DNA from: Kosakonia oryzendophytica
GTDB taxonomy: Bacteria > Pseudomonadota > Gammaproteobacteria > Enterobacterales > Enterobacteriaceae
Direction: 5' to 3'
NCBI RefSeq assembly: GCF_900094925.1
Contig: NZ_FMAY01000001.1
Span: forward strand, 558,001-622,000
Length of the DNA stretch: 64,000 nucleotides
Shown here piece after piece: positions 9,510 through 18,117 of the stretch. The notes beneath the pieces were generated by a model. The model ran no database searches and was not told the DNA's origin. It was given only the letters and a program-made list of their open reading frames with translations. Each line of letters opens with the position of its first letter. The stretch's first letter is position 1. The position numbers and the translations under genes were made by a program.

Positions 9510-10082
9510 TTGACAGCCTCATCACAACATTTTTTGGTTATCACTGCGCTGGGGGCCGACAGGCCTGGCATTGTGAACACAATCACACGCCACGTCAGTA
9601 GCTGCGGCTGTAATATTGAAGACAGCCGTCTGGCCATGCTGGGGGAAGAGTTCACGTTCATTATGCTGCTTTCCGGGTCATGGAACGCCATTACGCTCAT
9701 TGAATCGACGTTGCCGCTGAAAGGTGCTGAACTGGATTTGCTGATCGTCATGAAACGCACCGAAGCCCGCCCGCGCCCTGAAATGCCAGCCACCGTTTGG
9801 GTGCAGGTTGAAGTCCCTGATTCGCCGCATCTGATTGAGCGTTTTACCGCGCTTTTTGATGCACACGAGATGAATATCGCGGAGCTGGTTTCCCGCACAC
9901 AGCCTGGCAATGACGCGGGCGCACCACAGCTGTTTATTCAGATAACAGCGCATAGTCCGGCGTCGCAAGACGCATCAAATATTGACCAGGCGTTCAAAGC
10001 ACTATGTACAGAACTGAACGCACAAGGCAGTATAAACATCGTCAACTATTCACAGCATGATGAACAGGATGGAGTTAAGTAA
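9510..10082 (+). CDS. gcvR: Glycine cleavage system regulator GcvR (TTG start)
   Basis: GcvR binds and restrains the activator GcvA, so the gcvTHP operon is off when glycine is scarce. The protein consists of two ACT domains, the first beginning HFLVITALGADRPGIVNTI and the second near PDSPHLIERFTALFD. The frame is open upstream to 9333, but homology to E. coli GcvR begins at a TTG codon at 9510, giving 190 residues, the E. coli length. AGGAA lies eight bases before this TTG. The upstream part encodes nothing family-like and overlaps dapA. The stop codon overlaps the bcp start (TAATG), which indicates translational coupling. Confidence 0.9.
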   Translation: MTASSQHFLVITALGADRPGIVNTITRHVSSCGCNIEDSRLAMLGEEFTFIMLLSGSWNAITLIESTLPLKGAELDLLIVMKRTEARPRPEMPATVWVQVEVPDSPHLIERFTALFDAHEMNIAELVSRTQPGNDAGAPQLFIQITAHSPASQDASNIDQAFKALCTELNAQGSINIVNYSQHDEQDGVK

Positions 10083-10552
10083 TGAATCCACTGAAAGCCG
10101 GTGATATTGCACCGAAATTTAGCTTGCCGGATCAAGACGGAGAACAAGTAAATTTGGCCGACTTCCAGGGACAGCGTGTTCTGGTCTATTTCTACCCGAA
10201 AGCCATGACACCAGGCTGTACTGTCCAGGCTTGCGGCCTGCGCGATAACATGGATGAGTTAAAGAAAGCGGGTGTGGAAGTGCTGGGTATCAGCACCGAC
10301 AAGCCAGAAAAACTCTCCCGTTTCGCCGAAAAAGAGCTGCTCAACTTTACGCTGCTTTCTGATGAAGACCATCAGGTCTGCGAAGCATTTGGCGTCTGGG
10401 GTGAAAAGTCGTTTATGGGCAAAACCTATGACGGCATCCACCGTATCAGCTTCCTTATTGATGCTGACGGTAAAGTCGAGCATGTGTTTGATGATTTCAA
10501 AACCAGCAATCACCACGATATTGTGCTCGCCTGGCTGAAAGAAAACGCCTGA
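10082..10552 (+). CDS. bcp: Thiol peroxidase Bcp (peroxiredoxin)
   Basis: Bcp reduces hydrogen peroxide and organic hydroperoxides with electrons from thioredoxin. The 156-residue AhpC/TSA fold carries the peroxidatic Cys46 in AMTPGCTVQACG and the resolving Cys51 five residues later, the pattern of the atypical two-cysteine BCP class. A conserved arginine follows in the SFLIDADGK region. Its ATG overlaps the gcvR stop codon, so the pair forms an operon as in E. coli. The hyf operon begins 257 bases downstream with its own sigma54 promoter. Confidence 0.96.
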   Translation: MNPLKAGDIAPKFSLPDQDGEQVNLADFQGQRVLVYFYPKAMTPGCTVQACGLRDNMDELKKAGVEVLGISTDKPEKLSRFAEKELLNFTLLSDEDHQVCEAFGVWGEKSFMGKTYDGIHRISFLIDADGKVEHVFDDFKTSNHHDIVLAWLKENA

Positions 10553-10570
10553 TCGCCACACCTTCCTCTT

Positions 10571-10593
10571 AGGGCTGCCCGACCGGGTCGCCC
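10571..10593 (+). terminator. Possible hairpin terminator after bcp
   Basis: AGGGC and GCCCT arms enclose a second CCC/GGG pairing and could fold into an interrupted stem. No T run follows, so intrinsic termination is doubtful. It is the only candidate between bcp and the hyf promoter. Confidence 0.35.
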
Positions 10594-10652
10594 TCCACCT
10601 TTACTGCAATATTTGAACTCCATCACATTTTGTTTTCCCCGCTCGTCACTCG

Positions 10653-10660
10653 TGTCGACA
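10653..10660. promoter_or_regulatory. Palindrome in the hyf upstream region
   Basis: TGTCGACA, a perfect eight-base palindrome, sits about 90 bases before the sigma54 element, a normal distance for an enhancer-type site bound by HyfR or FhlA. I infer this from position only; I cannot match it confidently to a known binding consensus. Confidence 0.3.
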
Positions 10661-10751
10661 GGTTATTTTTCGTTCTGACCTGACCATCACTTTTGTTCGC
10701 CCTCACGCCGCAATTAAATACAACTAATTGAAATTTAATCAATTTTAATCC

Positions 10752-10767
10752 TGGCACATCTTATGCT
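10752..10767 (+). promoter_or_regulatory. Sigma54 promoter of the hyf operon
   Basis: TGGCACATCTTATGCT matches the sigma54 consensus TGGCACRNNNNTTGCW at all but one defined position. The GG and GC doublets are exactly ten bases apart. Transcription should start about 12 bases past the GC, near 10778, leaving a short leader before hyfA at 10810. The element fits the known control of hyf by the sigma54-dependent activators HyfR and FhlA under fermentation with formate. Confidence 0.9.
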
Positions 10768-10809
10768 TAAGCAGGCTCAACGTTTTAGCTTTTCTTTCAA
10801 GGAGCCGAC

Positions 10810-11430
10810 ATGAACCGCTTTGTGATTGCCAATCCCGAGTGGTGTATAGGATGCAATACCTGCCTTGCTGCGTGTTCGGATGTGCATAAAATTCAGGGGT
10901 TGCAGCAGCATCCCCGGTTGACGCTGGTGCGAACGGAAACCCAAACCGCACCGGTTCTCTGCCGCCACTGCGACGATGCCCCCTGCAAACAGGTGTGCCC
11001 GGTCAACGCCATTTCGTTTCAGGATGACGCTGTGTATCTCAATGAAACGCTGTGTATTGGCTGCAAATTGTGTGGGTTGGTGTGCCCCTTCGGCGCCATC
11101 ACTCCGTCCGGCAGTCGTCCACTGAATATTCCCGCCCGCTACGAGCACCACATTCCTGAGGAGCAATTACGGGATGTCCCCGGCAGTGCGCAAACGGATC
11201 ACCCCTTTTTACGCTGGAACGCAGGTGTGCAAACCATCGCTGTGAAATGCGATCTGTGCCACTTCCTGCCTGAGGGACCTTCCTGCGTGCGCGCCTGCCC
11301 AACAAACGCGCTGCATCTGGTGACCGACGTCTCCCTGCATAAACAGCTCAAAACACGCAGAGAGCTGGCCGCCCTCAGTTCGACAGATCTGACTTTTGCT
11401 TCCCTTCCCTCATCGTCGGAGCAACGCTAA
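10810..11430 (+). CDS. hyfA: Hydrogenase-4 component A, 4Fe-4S ferredoxin
   Basis: HyfA is an electron-transfer subunit, related to HycB, that would pass electrons from formate dehydrogenase H to the hydrogenase-4 complex on the inner face of the membrane. The 206 residues carry four cysteine groups: CIGCNTCLAAC (Cys12-22), CRHCDDAPCKQVCP (Cys51-63), CIGCKLCGLVCP (Cys82-92) and a last set from CDLCHFLPEG to CVRACP, so four [4Fe-4S] clusters are expected. AAGGAG precedes the ATG. Its stop overlaps the hyfB start (TAATG). It is the first gene after the sigma54 promoter. Confidence 0.95.
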   Translation: MNRFVIANPEWCIGCNTCLAACSDVHKIQGLQQHPRLTLVRTETQTAPVLCRHCDDAPCKQVCPVNAISFQDDAVYLNETLCIGCKLCGLVCPFGAITPSGSRPLNIPARYEHHIPEEQLRDVPGSAQTDHPFLRWNAGVQTIAVKCDLCHFLPEGPSCVRACPTNALHLVTDVSLHKQLKTRRELAALSSTDLTFASLPSSSEQR

Positions 11431-13451
11431 TGGATGCCCTGCAATTACTGATGTGGTCAATTGTGCTATACGTTGCCGGCGGGGTCGCCTCACTGTTGCT
11501 TGCCCGCCAACAAGCGCTGGCGATCAAGGTCGCGGGGATTTCCGCGATGATCGGCGGCGCGCTTGGCGTACTCAGCGCGCTGGCAGCGCTCAGCGTTGGA
11601 GAACCCTTAAGCTGGCAGGCCGCAGGTCCGTTCAGCTTTGCGCATTTCGTTGTCCGCATGGACAGCCTCAGCGCCTTTATGGTGCTGGTGATCTCCCTGC
11701 TGGTCACGTTCTGCGGACTCTACTCCCTCTCTTATGTGCGTGAGTATCTCGGCAAAGGACCTGGGGCGATGGGATTCTTTATGAACCTGTTTATCGCCTC
11801 AATGGTCGGGCTGGTGGTGATGGATAACGCCTTCTGGTTCATCGTGCTGTTTGAAATGATGTCCCTCGCGTCGTGGTTCCTGGTGATCACCGACCAGGAT
11901 GAAGAGTCGATTCACGCCGGGCTGCTTTACTTCTTTATTGCCCATGCCGGTTCCGTGCTGATCATGATCGCCTTCTTCCTGATGTGGCGGCAGAGCGCCA
12001 GCCTGGATTTTGCCAGCTTCCGCACCTTATCGCTGACGCCCGGCACGGCATCGGCGGTCTTCCTGCTGGCCTTCTTTGGCTTCGGCGCAAAAGCGGGGAT
12101 GTTGCCGTTACACAGTTGGTTACCGCGTGCACACCCGGCAGCGCCTTCGCATGCCTCGGCACTGATGTCCGGTGTGATGGTTAAAATCGGTATTTTCGGC
12201 ATCATCAAAGTCGGCATCGATCTGCTTGGTCATAGCGGCATTCCGTTGTGGTGGGGCGTACTGGTGCTGGCGTTTGGCGCGGTCTCTTCGGTGCTGGGCG
12301 TGCTGTACGCCCTGGCGGAACACGATATCAAACGCCTGCTGGCGTGGCACACCGTTGAGAACATCGGCATTATCCTGATGGGCGTGGGTGTCGGTATGGC
12401 GGGCATTGCGCTGCACCAGCCGGTGATCGCCGCCGTCGGCTTATTGGGCGCTCTGTTTCACCTGCTTAACCACGCGCTGTTCAAAGGACTGCTGTTTCTC
12501 GGTTCCGGGGCCATTATCTATCGTCTGCATACACGCGATATGGAGAAAATGGGCGCGCTGGCCAAACGCATGCCGTGGACAGCAGGCGCATTTCTGGTGG
12601 GGTGTCTCGCCATTTCCGCCATGCCGCCGCTCAACGGGTTTATCAGCGAGTGGTACACCTATCAGTCTCTGTTTTCACTGACCCGCATTGACGCCATCAT
12701 TCCACGCCTTGCCGGCCCGATTGCCATCGTGATGCTGGCGATCACCGGGGCGCTGGCAGCAATGTGCTTTGTCAAAGTGTACGGTGTCAGTTTTTGCGGC
12801 AATCCCCGTAGCGAAAAAGCCGATCAGGCGCGGGAAGTGCCCTGGCCGATGGTCGTCGCTATGTGTGCGCTGGCGCTGCTGTGCGTATTGACCGGCGTCG
12901 GCGCAAGCGTTGTTGCGCCGCATCTGATGCAGATTGTCCTTACGTTAACCCCTCCCGCCACGCTGGCGGTGGCCCAGGGCGCAACGCTCATTCCCGGCGA
13001 TGTGCAGCAAGCCATGCTCACACCATCGACGGTGTTCCTGTTGTTGTTAGTACTGCCACTGCTGCCCGCCGTATTGTGGTATGTCAATCGCCAGACGCGC
13101 GGGGCATATCGCCGCAGTGGTGATGCCTGGGCTTGCGGTTACGCGTGGGAAAAAGGCATGGCCCCGTCGGCAGGCAGTTTCACCCAACCATTACGGGTGA
13201 TGTTCGGCCCGCTCTATCGCCTGCGCCAACAGCTCGATCCGGCGCAACCGCTCCAGCGAAGCCTTGGCGGCATTACCCAGGCGGCAACCCGCACGGAACC
13301 GTTCTGGGACGAGAAAATTATCCGCCCGTTGGTGCGTATCACCCGGCGTATTGCACAGGTTGTACAGCATCTGCAAAGCGGAGATTTCCGGCTCTACTGC
13401 CTGTATATGATCGCCGCGCTGGTGGCCCTGTTGCTGACGATTGCGCTGTAA
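11430..13451 (+). CDS. hyfB: Hydrogenase-4 component B, membrane subunit
   Basis: HyfB is a large antiporter-like membrane subunit of the NuoL/HycC family, proposed to take part in ion translocation linked to hydrogen production. The 673 residues form about sixteen hydrophobic helices. The conserved proton-channel core is recognisable in the segments GAKAGMLPLHSWLPRAHPAAP and LLAWHTVENIG, and in the HLLNHALFKGLLFL stretch with its conserved lysine. Its length agrees with E. coli HyfB (672). The start overlaps hyfA by one base; hyfC follows after 12 bases. Confidence 0.95.
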   Translation: MDALQLLMWSIVLYVAGGVASLLLARQQALAIKVAGISAMIGGALGVLSALAALSVGEPLSWQAAGPFSFAHFVVRMDSLSAFMVLVISLLVTFCGLYSLSYVREYLGKGPGAMGFFMNLFIASMVGLVVMDNAFWFIVLFEMMSLASWFLVITDQDEESIHAGLLYFFIAHAGSVLIMIAFFLMWRQSASLDFASFRTLSLTPGTASAVFLLAFFGFGAKAGMLPLHSWLPRAHPAAPSHASALMSGVMVKIGIFGIIKVGIDLLGHSGIPLWWGVLVLAFGAVSSVLGVLYALAEHDIKRLLAWHTVENIGIILMGVGVGMAGIALHQPVIAAVGLLGALFHLLNHALFKGLLFLGSGAIIYRLHTRDMEKMGALAKRMPWTAGAFLVGCLAISAMPPLNGFISEWYTYQSLFSLTRIDAIIPRLAGPIAIVMLAITGALAAMCFVKVYGVSFCGNPRSEKADQAREVPWPMVVAMCALALLCVLTGVGASVVAPHLMQIVLTLTPPATLAVAQGATLIPGDVQQAMLTPSTVFLLLLVLPLLPAVLWYVNRQTRGAYRRSGDAWACGYAWEKGMAPSAGSFTQPLRVMFGPLYRLRQQLDPAQPLQRSLGGITQAATRTEPFWDEKIIRPLVRITRRIAQVVQHLQSGDFRLYCLYMIAALVALLLTIAL

Positions 13452-13463
13452 GGAGAAAAGACA

Positions 13464-14411
13464 ATGTTAGAACAGACGTCTGCATGGTCGATGGGGGTCT
13501 TCGCCCTTTGTCAGGCAATTCTGCTGCTGGCGCTGACCCCGCTATTTACCGGTATTTCCCGCCAGATCCGCGCACGCATGCACTCCCGCCGCGGGCCGGG
13601 CATCTTGCAGGATTACCGCGACTTACAAAAACTGCTGAAGCGCCAGGCGGTCGCACCAGCCTCATCCGGGCTGATGTTTCGCGCCATGCCGTGGGTGCTG
13701 CTCAGCAGCATGTTGCTGGTGGCGATGACCCTGCCGCTGTTTATTCGCACCTCGCCTTTCGCCGGGGCGGGCGATTTGATCACCTTAATTTACCTCTTCG
13801 CCCTGTTCCGTTTCTTCTTTGCGCTCTCCGGGCTGGATACCGGCAGCCCCTTCTCCGGGCTTGGCGCCAGCCGCGAACTGACGTTGGGCATTCTGGTTGA
13901 ACCGATGTTGATCCTCTCGTTACTGGTGCTGGCCCTGCTGGCCGGTTCCACCAACATCAGCACTATCAGCACGACGCTGGCGGCGGGCTGGATCTCCCCG
14001 GTAGCGACGTTGCTGGCATTGCTGGCTTGTGGGTTCGCCTGTTTTATCGAGATGGGCAAGATCCCCTTCGATGTGGCGGAAGCCGAACAAGAGTTGCAGG
14101 AAGGGCCGCTCACCGAATACTCCGGTGCTGGCCTGGCGCTGGTGAAATGGGGCGTGGGCCTGAAACAAGTGGTGATGGCCTCCCTGTTCCTCGCGCTGTT
14201 TTTCCCTTTTGGTAATGCCGTCACCCTGAGCATCGGCGCAATGGTGCTGTCGCTGGTCATCACGCTGCTCAAACTGCTGGTGGTGTTCACGCTGGCGTCG
14301 CTGGTGGAAAACGCGCTGGCGCGCGGTCGCTTTTTGCTGACGCATCACCTGACCTGGCTCGGCTTCAGTCTGGCTGCGCTGTCATACGTTCTCTGGCTAA
14401 CCGGTTTGTAA
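13464..14411 (+). CDS. hyfC: Hydrogenase-4 component C, NuoH/HycD-like
   Basis: The 315-residue membrane protein belongs to the NuoH/HycD family, which anchors the hydrophilic arm of the complex and forms the quinone-site region in complex I. Characteristic segments are RMHSRRGPGILQDYRDLQKL near the N terminus and EMGKIPFDVAEAEQELQEG in the middle, with acidic residues typical of the E-channel. About eight helices are expected. AAGGAG lies before the ATG. It sits between hyfB and hyfD with short gaps, as in the E. coli operon. Confidence 0.95.
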   Translation: MLEQTSAWSMGVFALCQAILLLALTPLFTGISRQIRARMHSRRGPGILQDYRDLQKLLKRQAVAPASSGLMFRAMPWVLLSSMLLVAMTLPLFIRTSPFAGAGDLITLIYLFALFRFFFALSGLDTGSPFSGLGASRELTLGILVEPMLILSLLVLALLAGSTNISTISTTLAAGWISPVATLLALLACGFACFIEMGKIPFDVAEAEQELQEGPLTEYSGAGLALVKWGVGLKQVVMASLFLALFFPFGNAVTLSIGAMVLSLVITLLKLLVVFTLASLVENALARGRFLLTHHLTWLGFSLAALSYVLWLTGL

Positions 14412-14427
14412 GGAGCACTGGAACATT

Positions 14428-15867
14428 ATGGAAACTCTCGCTCTGACGACGCTGCTGTTGCCCTTTGTTGGCGCGCTGGTCGTCTCTCTGGCGCCCCGGC
14501 AAACCGCTCCGCGACTGGCGACCCTGTTTGCGCTGCTGGCGACCGTTGCAACGCTTTCGCTGGCGCTGAATTTCTACACTGCGGGCAGCGAAACCGTCGA
14601 CATCCCACTACTGGCGGCAGGACGGGTGGCGCTGTTCGGTTTGCTGGTTGACCGCATCAGCACGTTGATTCTGTTTGTAGTGGTATTTCTCGGCCTGCTG
14701 GTAGCGCTCTACTCCACCGGTTACCTGACCCGCGGCAACCGCGAGCATCCGCATGACGGCAGCAACCGTTACTACGCGTTTTTACTGATTTTTATCGGTG
14801 CGATGTCCGGTCTGGTGCTCTCCTCCACGCTGCTGGGGCAATTGCTGTTTTTCGAAATCACCGGCGGATGTTCCTGGGCGCTGATCAGCTACTACCAGAG
14901 TGAAAAAGCCCAGCGCTCAGCGATGAAAGCGCTGCTTATCACCCACGTCGGGTCACTGGGTTTGTATCTGGCGGCCGCCACGCTGTTTCTCAATACCGGC
15001 ACCTTTGCACTGAGCGCCATCAGCCAGTTACAGGGCCCAGCTGCGTATCTGGTGTATGGCGGCATCCTCTTTGCCGCATGGGGTAAATCAGCCCAGTTGC
15101 CGTTGCAGGCCTGGCTGCCGGACGCCATGGAAGCGCCAACCCCGGTCAGTGCGTACTTACATGCCGCGTCAATGGTGAAGGTCGGCGTCTATATTTTTGC
15201 CCGCGCCATCGCTGAGGGCGGTGAAATTCCTCATGTTATAAGTTGGGTTGGCGTGGGAATGGCGACCCTGACGCTGGTGTACGGCTTTTTAATGTACCTG
15301 CCGCAAAAAGACATGAAGCGCTTACTGGCATGGTCGACCATCTCGCAGCTGGCGTGGATGTTCCTTGCCTTCTCGCTTTCTACCTTCGGTTCGAAGATGG
15401 CGTTCAACGCGGGGATTGTTTACATCTTCAACCATGCGTTCGCTAAAAGCCTGTTCTTCCTCGTTGCCGGCGCGCTCAGCTACAGCTGTGGCACCCGTCT
15501 GCTGCCACGTTTGCGCGGCGTGATGCACACACTGCCGCTGGCAGGCATCGGCTTTTGCGTGGCCGCCCTGGCGATCACCGGCGTTCCGCCTTTCAACGGT
15601 TTCTTCAGTAAGTTTCCGCTCTTTGCCGCCGGGTTCTCCCTTTCCAGCCAGTACCCGATTCTGCTGCCGGTGATGATACTGGCGCTGGTGGAATCGGTCG
15701 CCAGCTTCGGCTGGTTTATTTACTGGTTCGGGCGTGTGGTACCGGGTGAACCCAGCGAAGAGGTGGCGCAGGCCGCGCCACTGCCCTACGCCATGCAGCT
15801 GGTGCTGGTGGTTCTGATTGTGATGTCGCTGTGCTCAAGCGTGATTGCTTCGGCGTGGCTTGGATAA
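14428..15867 (+). CDS. hyfD: Hydrogenase-4 component D, antiporter-like subunit
   Basis: HyfD is a second antiporter-like membrane subunit (479 residues, about fourteen helices) that is present in hydrogenase-4 but has no counterpart in hydrogenase-3. Family signatures include WGKSAQLPLQAWLPDAMEAP and the KRLLAWSTISQLAWM segment, followed by IFNHAFAKSLFFL. These contain the lysine and histidine residues thought to relay protons. Spacing to its neighbours is short on both sides, with AAGGAG upstream of the start. The extra antiporter modules are the reason hydrogenase-4 has been proposed to conserve more energy. Confidence 0.95.
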   Translation: METLALTTLLLPFVGALVVSLAPRQTAPRLATLFALLATVATLSLALNFYTAGSETVDIPLLAAGRVALFGLLVDRISTLILFVVVFLGLLVALYSTGYLTRGNREHPHDGSNRYYAFLLIFIGAMSGLVLSSTLLGQLLFFEITGGCSWALISYYQSEKAQRSAMKALLITHVGSLGLYLAAATLFLNTGTFALSAISQLQGPAAYLVYGGILFAAWGKSAQLPLQAWLPDAMEAPTPVSAYLHAASMVKVGVYIFARAIAEGGEIPHVISWVGVGMATLTLVYGFLMYLPQKDMKRLLAWSTISQLAWMFLAFSLSTFGSKMAFNAGIVYIFNHAFAKSLFFLVAGALSYSCGTRLLPRLRGVMHTLPLAGIGFCVAALAITGVPPFNGFFSKFPLFAAGFSLSSQYPILLPVMILALVESVASFGWFIYWFGRVVPGEPSEEVAQAAPLPYAMQLVLVVLIVMSLCSSVIASAWLG

Positions 15868-15878
15868 GGGAGTCGATG

Positions 15879-16529
15879 ATGACCGGAACATTGATAGTCA
15901 ACAATCTGGCGGGGTTGATGATGTTTACCTCGCTGCTGGTCACCTGCGCCAGACGCTATTCCGTCTCCTGCTGGTTGTATGCCCTGCAATCGCTGGTGCT
16001 GGTGTCCCTCTTTTTTACCCTCTCGCAGTTACTCCATGCAGAGCAGTTGCTGATGTGGTCGTTTAGCGCCTTTTTCACCAAGGTGCTGCTGGTGCCGCTG
16101 ATCATGGGTTATGCGTTTCGCAAAATGGCGCCTGATGGCGAAGGCGGCAGACTGTTCGGCCCGGCCGCGTTGGTGCTGATGGCCGCTGCCATCGTACTGC
16201 TGTGCTGGTTTGTGGTGCGCCCGGTGCAGTTGCCGATAGTCGCGCAACTGAAACCGGCGCTGGCGGTTGCCCTTGGTCATTTTCTACTGGGGTTACTGTG
16301 CATCATTAGCCAGCGCAACATCCTGCGTCAGGTGTTTGGCTACTGCCTGATGGAAAACGGCTCGCATCTGGTGCTGGCACTGCTGGCCTGGCGTGCACCG
16401 GAGCTGGTAGAGATTGGCATCGCCACAGATGCCATTTTTGCCGTGATCGTGATGGCGTTGCTGGCGCGCAAAATCTGGCGTACCCACGGCACGCTGGATG
16501 TTAACAATCTCACCGCGCTGAAGGGGTAA
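15879..16529 (+). CDS. hyfE: Hydrogenase-4 component E, NuoK-like
   Basis: HyfE is a 216-residue membrane subunit whose C-terminal half resembles NuoK, while the N-terminal half is specific to hydrogenase-4. The segment [27 protein letters not shown] is nearly the same as in E. coli. Two ATG codons adjoin at 15876 and 15879. I chose the second because it lies at the better distance from AAGGGAG and gives the E. coli length. The gap to the hyfF start is four bases. Confidence 0.93.
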   Translation: MTGTLIVNNLAGLMMFTSLLVTCARRYSVSCWLYALQSLVLVSLFFTLSQLLHAEQLLMWSFSAFFTKVLLVPLIMGYAFRKMAPDGEGGRLFGPAALVLMAAAIVLLCWFVVRPVQLPIVAQLKPALAVALGHFLLGLLCIISQRNILRQVFGYCLMENGSHLVLALLAWRAPELVEIGIATDAIFAVIVMALLARKIWRTHGTLDVNNLTALKG

Positions 16530-16533
16530 CGCC

Positions 16534-18117
16534 ATGAGTCATGCCTTGATGTTCACGCTGTTGCTGCTGACGCCGCTGGTGGTCTCCGTGCTCTGTTTCA
16601 CCTGTCGCCTGAGCGGCGCAGCAGCCCGTAATCTGGTGACCACTGTCCACACGTTTGGGATCACTATCCTATTGTTTATTGCCCTGTGGACGGTGGCGGA
16701 GGCGGTAGGCGAAGGTGAAATTTTCGCGGCACATCGCTGGCTGCACATTGACAGCCTCAGCGGGTTATTCCTGTCATTGCTGGGCATTATCGGTTTTCTT
16801 ACCGGTCTCTACTCCATAGGTTATATGCGCCATGAGGTGGATCACGGCGAAATCACCGTTCCCACGCTGTGCAACTATTACGGCTTCTTTCACCTGTTTT
16901 TGTTCACCATGTTGCTGGTGGTCACCAGCAATAACCTGATTGTGATGTGGGCGGCCATTGAAGCCACTACCCTCAGTTCGGCGTTTCTGGTGGGAATTTA
17001 CGGTCAGCGTTCGTCGCTGGAAGCCGCATGGAAATACATCATTATCTGTACCGTTGGCGTTGCGTTTGGCCTGTTCGGCACGGTGCTGGTTTATGCCAAT
17101 GCAGCCAGTTTTATGGCACAGCCGGATCATGCGATTTTCTGGACCGAAGTGCTGAAAGAGAGCAGCAGACTGGATCCGACGTTAATGGTGCTGGCTTTCG
17201 TCTTTGTGCTGATAGGCTTCGGCACCAAAACCGGCCTGTTCCCGATGCATGCCTGGCTGCCGGATGCGCACAGTGAAGCCCCCAGTCCGGTCAGCGCCCT
17301 GCTGTCGGCGGTGTTGCTGAACTGCGCGCTGCTGGTATTGATCCGTTATTACATCATCATCTGCCATGCGATTGGCGACACCTTCCCGAACAGGTTGCTG
17401 CTGATATTTGGCATGCTGTCGGTAGCGGTGGCGGCATTCTTTATCCTCGTGCAACAGGATATGAAACGCCTGCTGGCCTACTCCAGCGTCGAGAACATGG
17501 GGTTGGTGGCGGTGGCGCTGGGTATTGGCGGACCGCTCGGTATTCTGGCGGCGTTGCTGCATACGCTGAACCACAGTCTGGCCAAAACATTGCTGTTCTG
17601 CGGTTCAGGCAACGTGCTGTTGAAATACGGCACCCGCAACCTGGATGTGGTGTGCGGCATGCTAAAAGTGATGCCGTTTACGGCGGTACTGCTTGGCGGC
17701 GGCGCACTGGCGCTGGGCGGTATGCCCCCCTTTAACATCTTTCTTAGCGAGTTTATGACCGTCACCGCAGGCCTGGCGGCGGAGCACCTGGTCGTCACTA
17801 TCGTGCTGTTGCTGTTGCTTACGCTGGTGCTCGGTGGGCTGGTGCGCATGGTCGCCAAAGCGCTGTTCGCGACGCCGCCGCAGCAAGTCGCCACCGGTGA
17901 ACTCGGCTGGCTGACCACCCTGCCAATGGCGATTTTACTGGTGATGATGCTGGTGATGGGAACGCATATTCCGCAGCCAGTCAGCCGCTTACTGGCCAAC
18001 GCGTCCAGCCTTGTTCTGTCCGGCAACGATCAACCATCCACCCCATTTAGCTGGCTGTGGGCCTCGTTTGAGACCACCGCCGCGCCCGTAACGTCACCGC
18101 GTGTTCAGGGAGAGTGA
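16534..18117 (+). CDS. hyfF: Hydrogenase-4 component F, antiporter-like subunit
   Basis: The third antiporter-like subunit of the complex has 527 residues (E. coli 526) and about fourteen helices. The conserved motif [20 protein letters not shown] and the [13 protein letters not shown] helix mark the NuoM/NuoN type channel. Like HyfD it has no equivalent in hydrogenase-3. Its TGA stop overlaps the GTG start of hyfG (GTGA), so the large catalytic subunit is translationally coupled to it. Confidence 0.95.
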   Translation: MSHALMFTLLLLTPLVVSVLCFTCRLSGAAARNLVTTVHTFGITILLFIALWTVAEAVGEGEIFAAHRWLHIDSLSGLFLSLLGIIGFLTGLYSIGYMRHEVDHGEITVPTLCNYYGFFHLFLFTMLLVVTSNNLIVMWAAIEATTLSSAFLVGIYGQRSSLEAAWKYIIICTVGVAFGLFGTVLVYANAASFMAQPDHAIFWTEVLKESSRLDPTLMVLAFVFVLIGFGTKTGLFPMHAWLPDAHSEAPSPVSALLSAVLLNCALLVLIRYYIIICHAIGDTFPNRLLLIFGMLSVAVAAFFILVQQDMKRLLAYSSVENMGLVAVALGIGGPLGILAALLHTLNHSLAKTLLFCGSGNVLLKYGTRNLDVVCGMLKVMPFTAVLLGGGALALGGMPPFNIFLSEFMTVTAGLAAEHLVVTIVLLLLLTLVLGGLVRMVAKALFATPPQQVATGELGWLTTLPMAILLVMMLVMGTHIPQPVSRLLANASSLVLSGNDQPSTPFSWLWASFETTAAPVTSPRVQGE

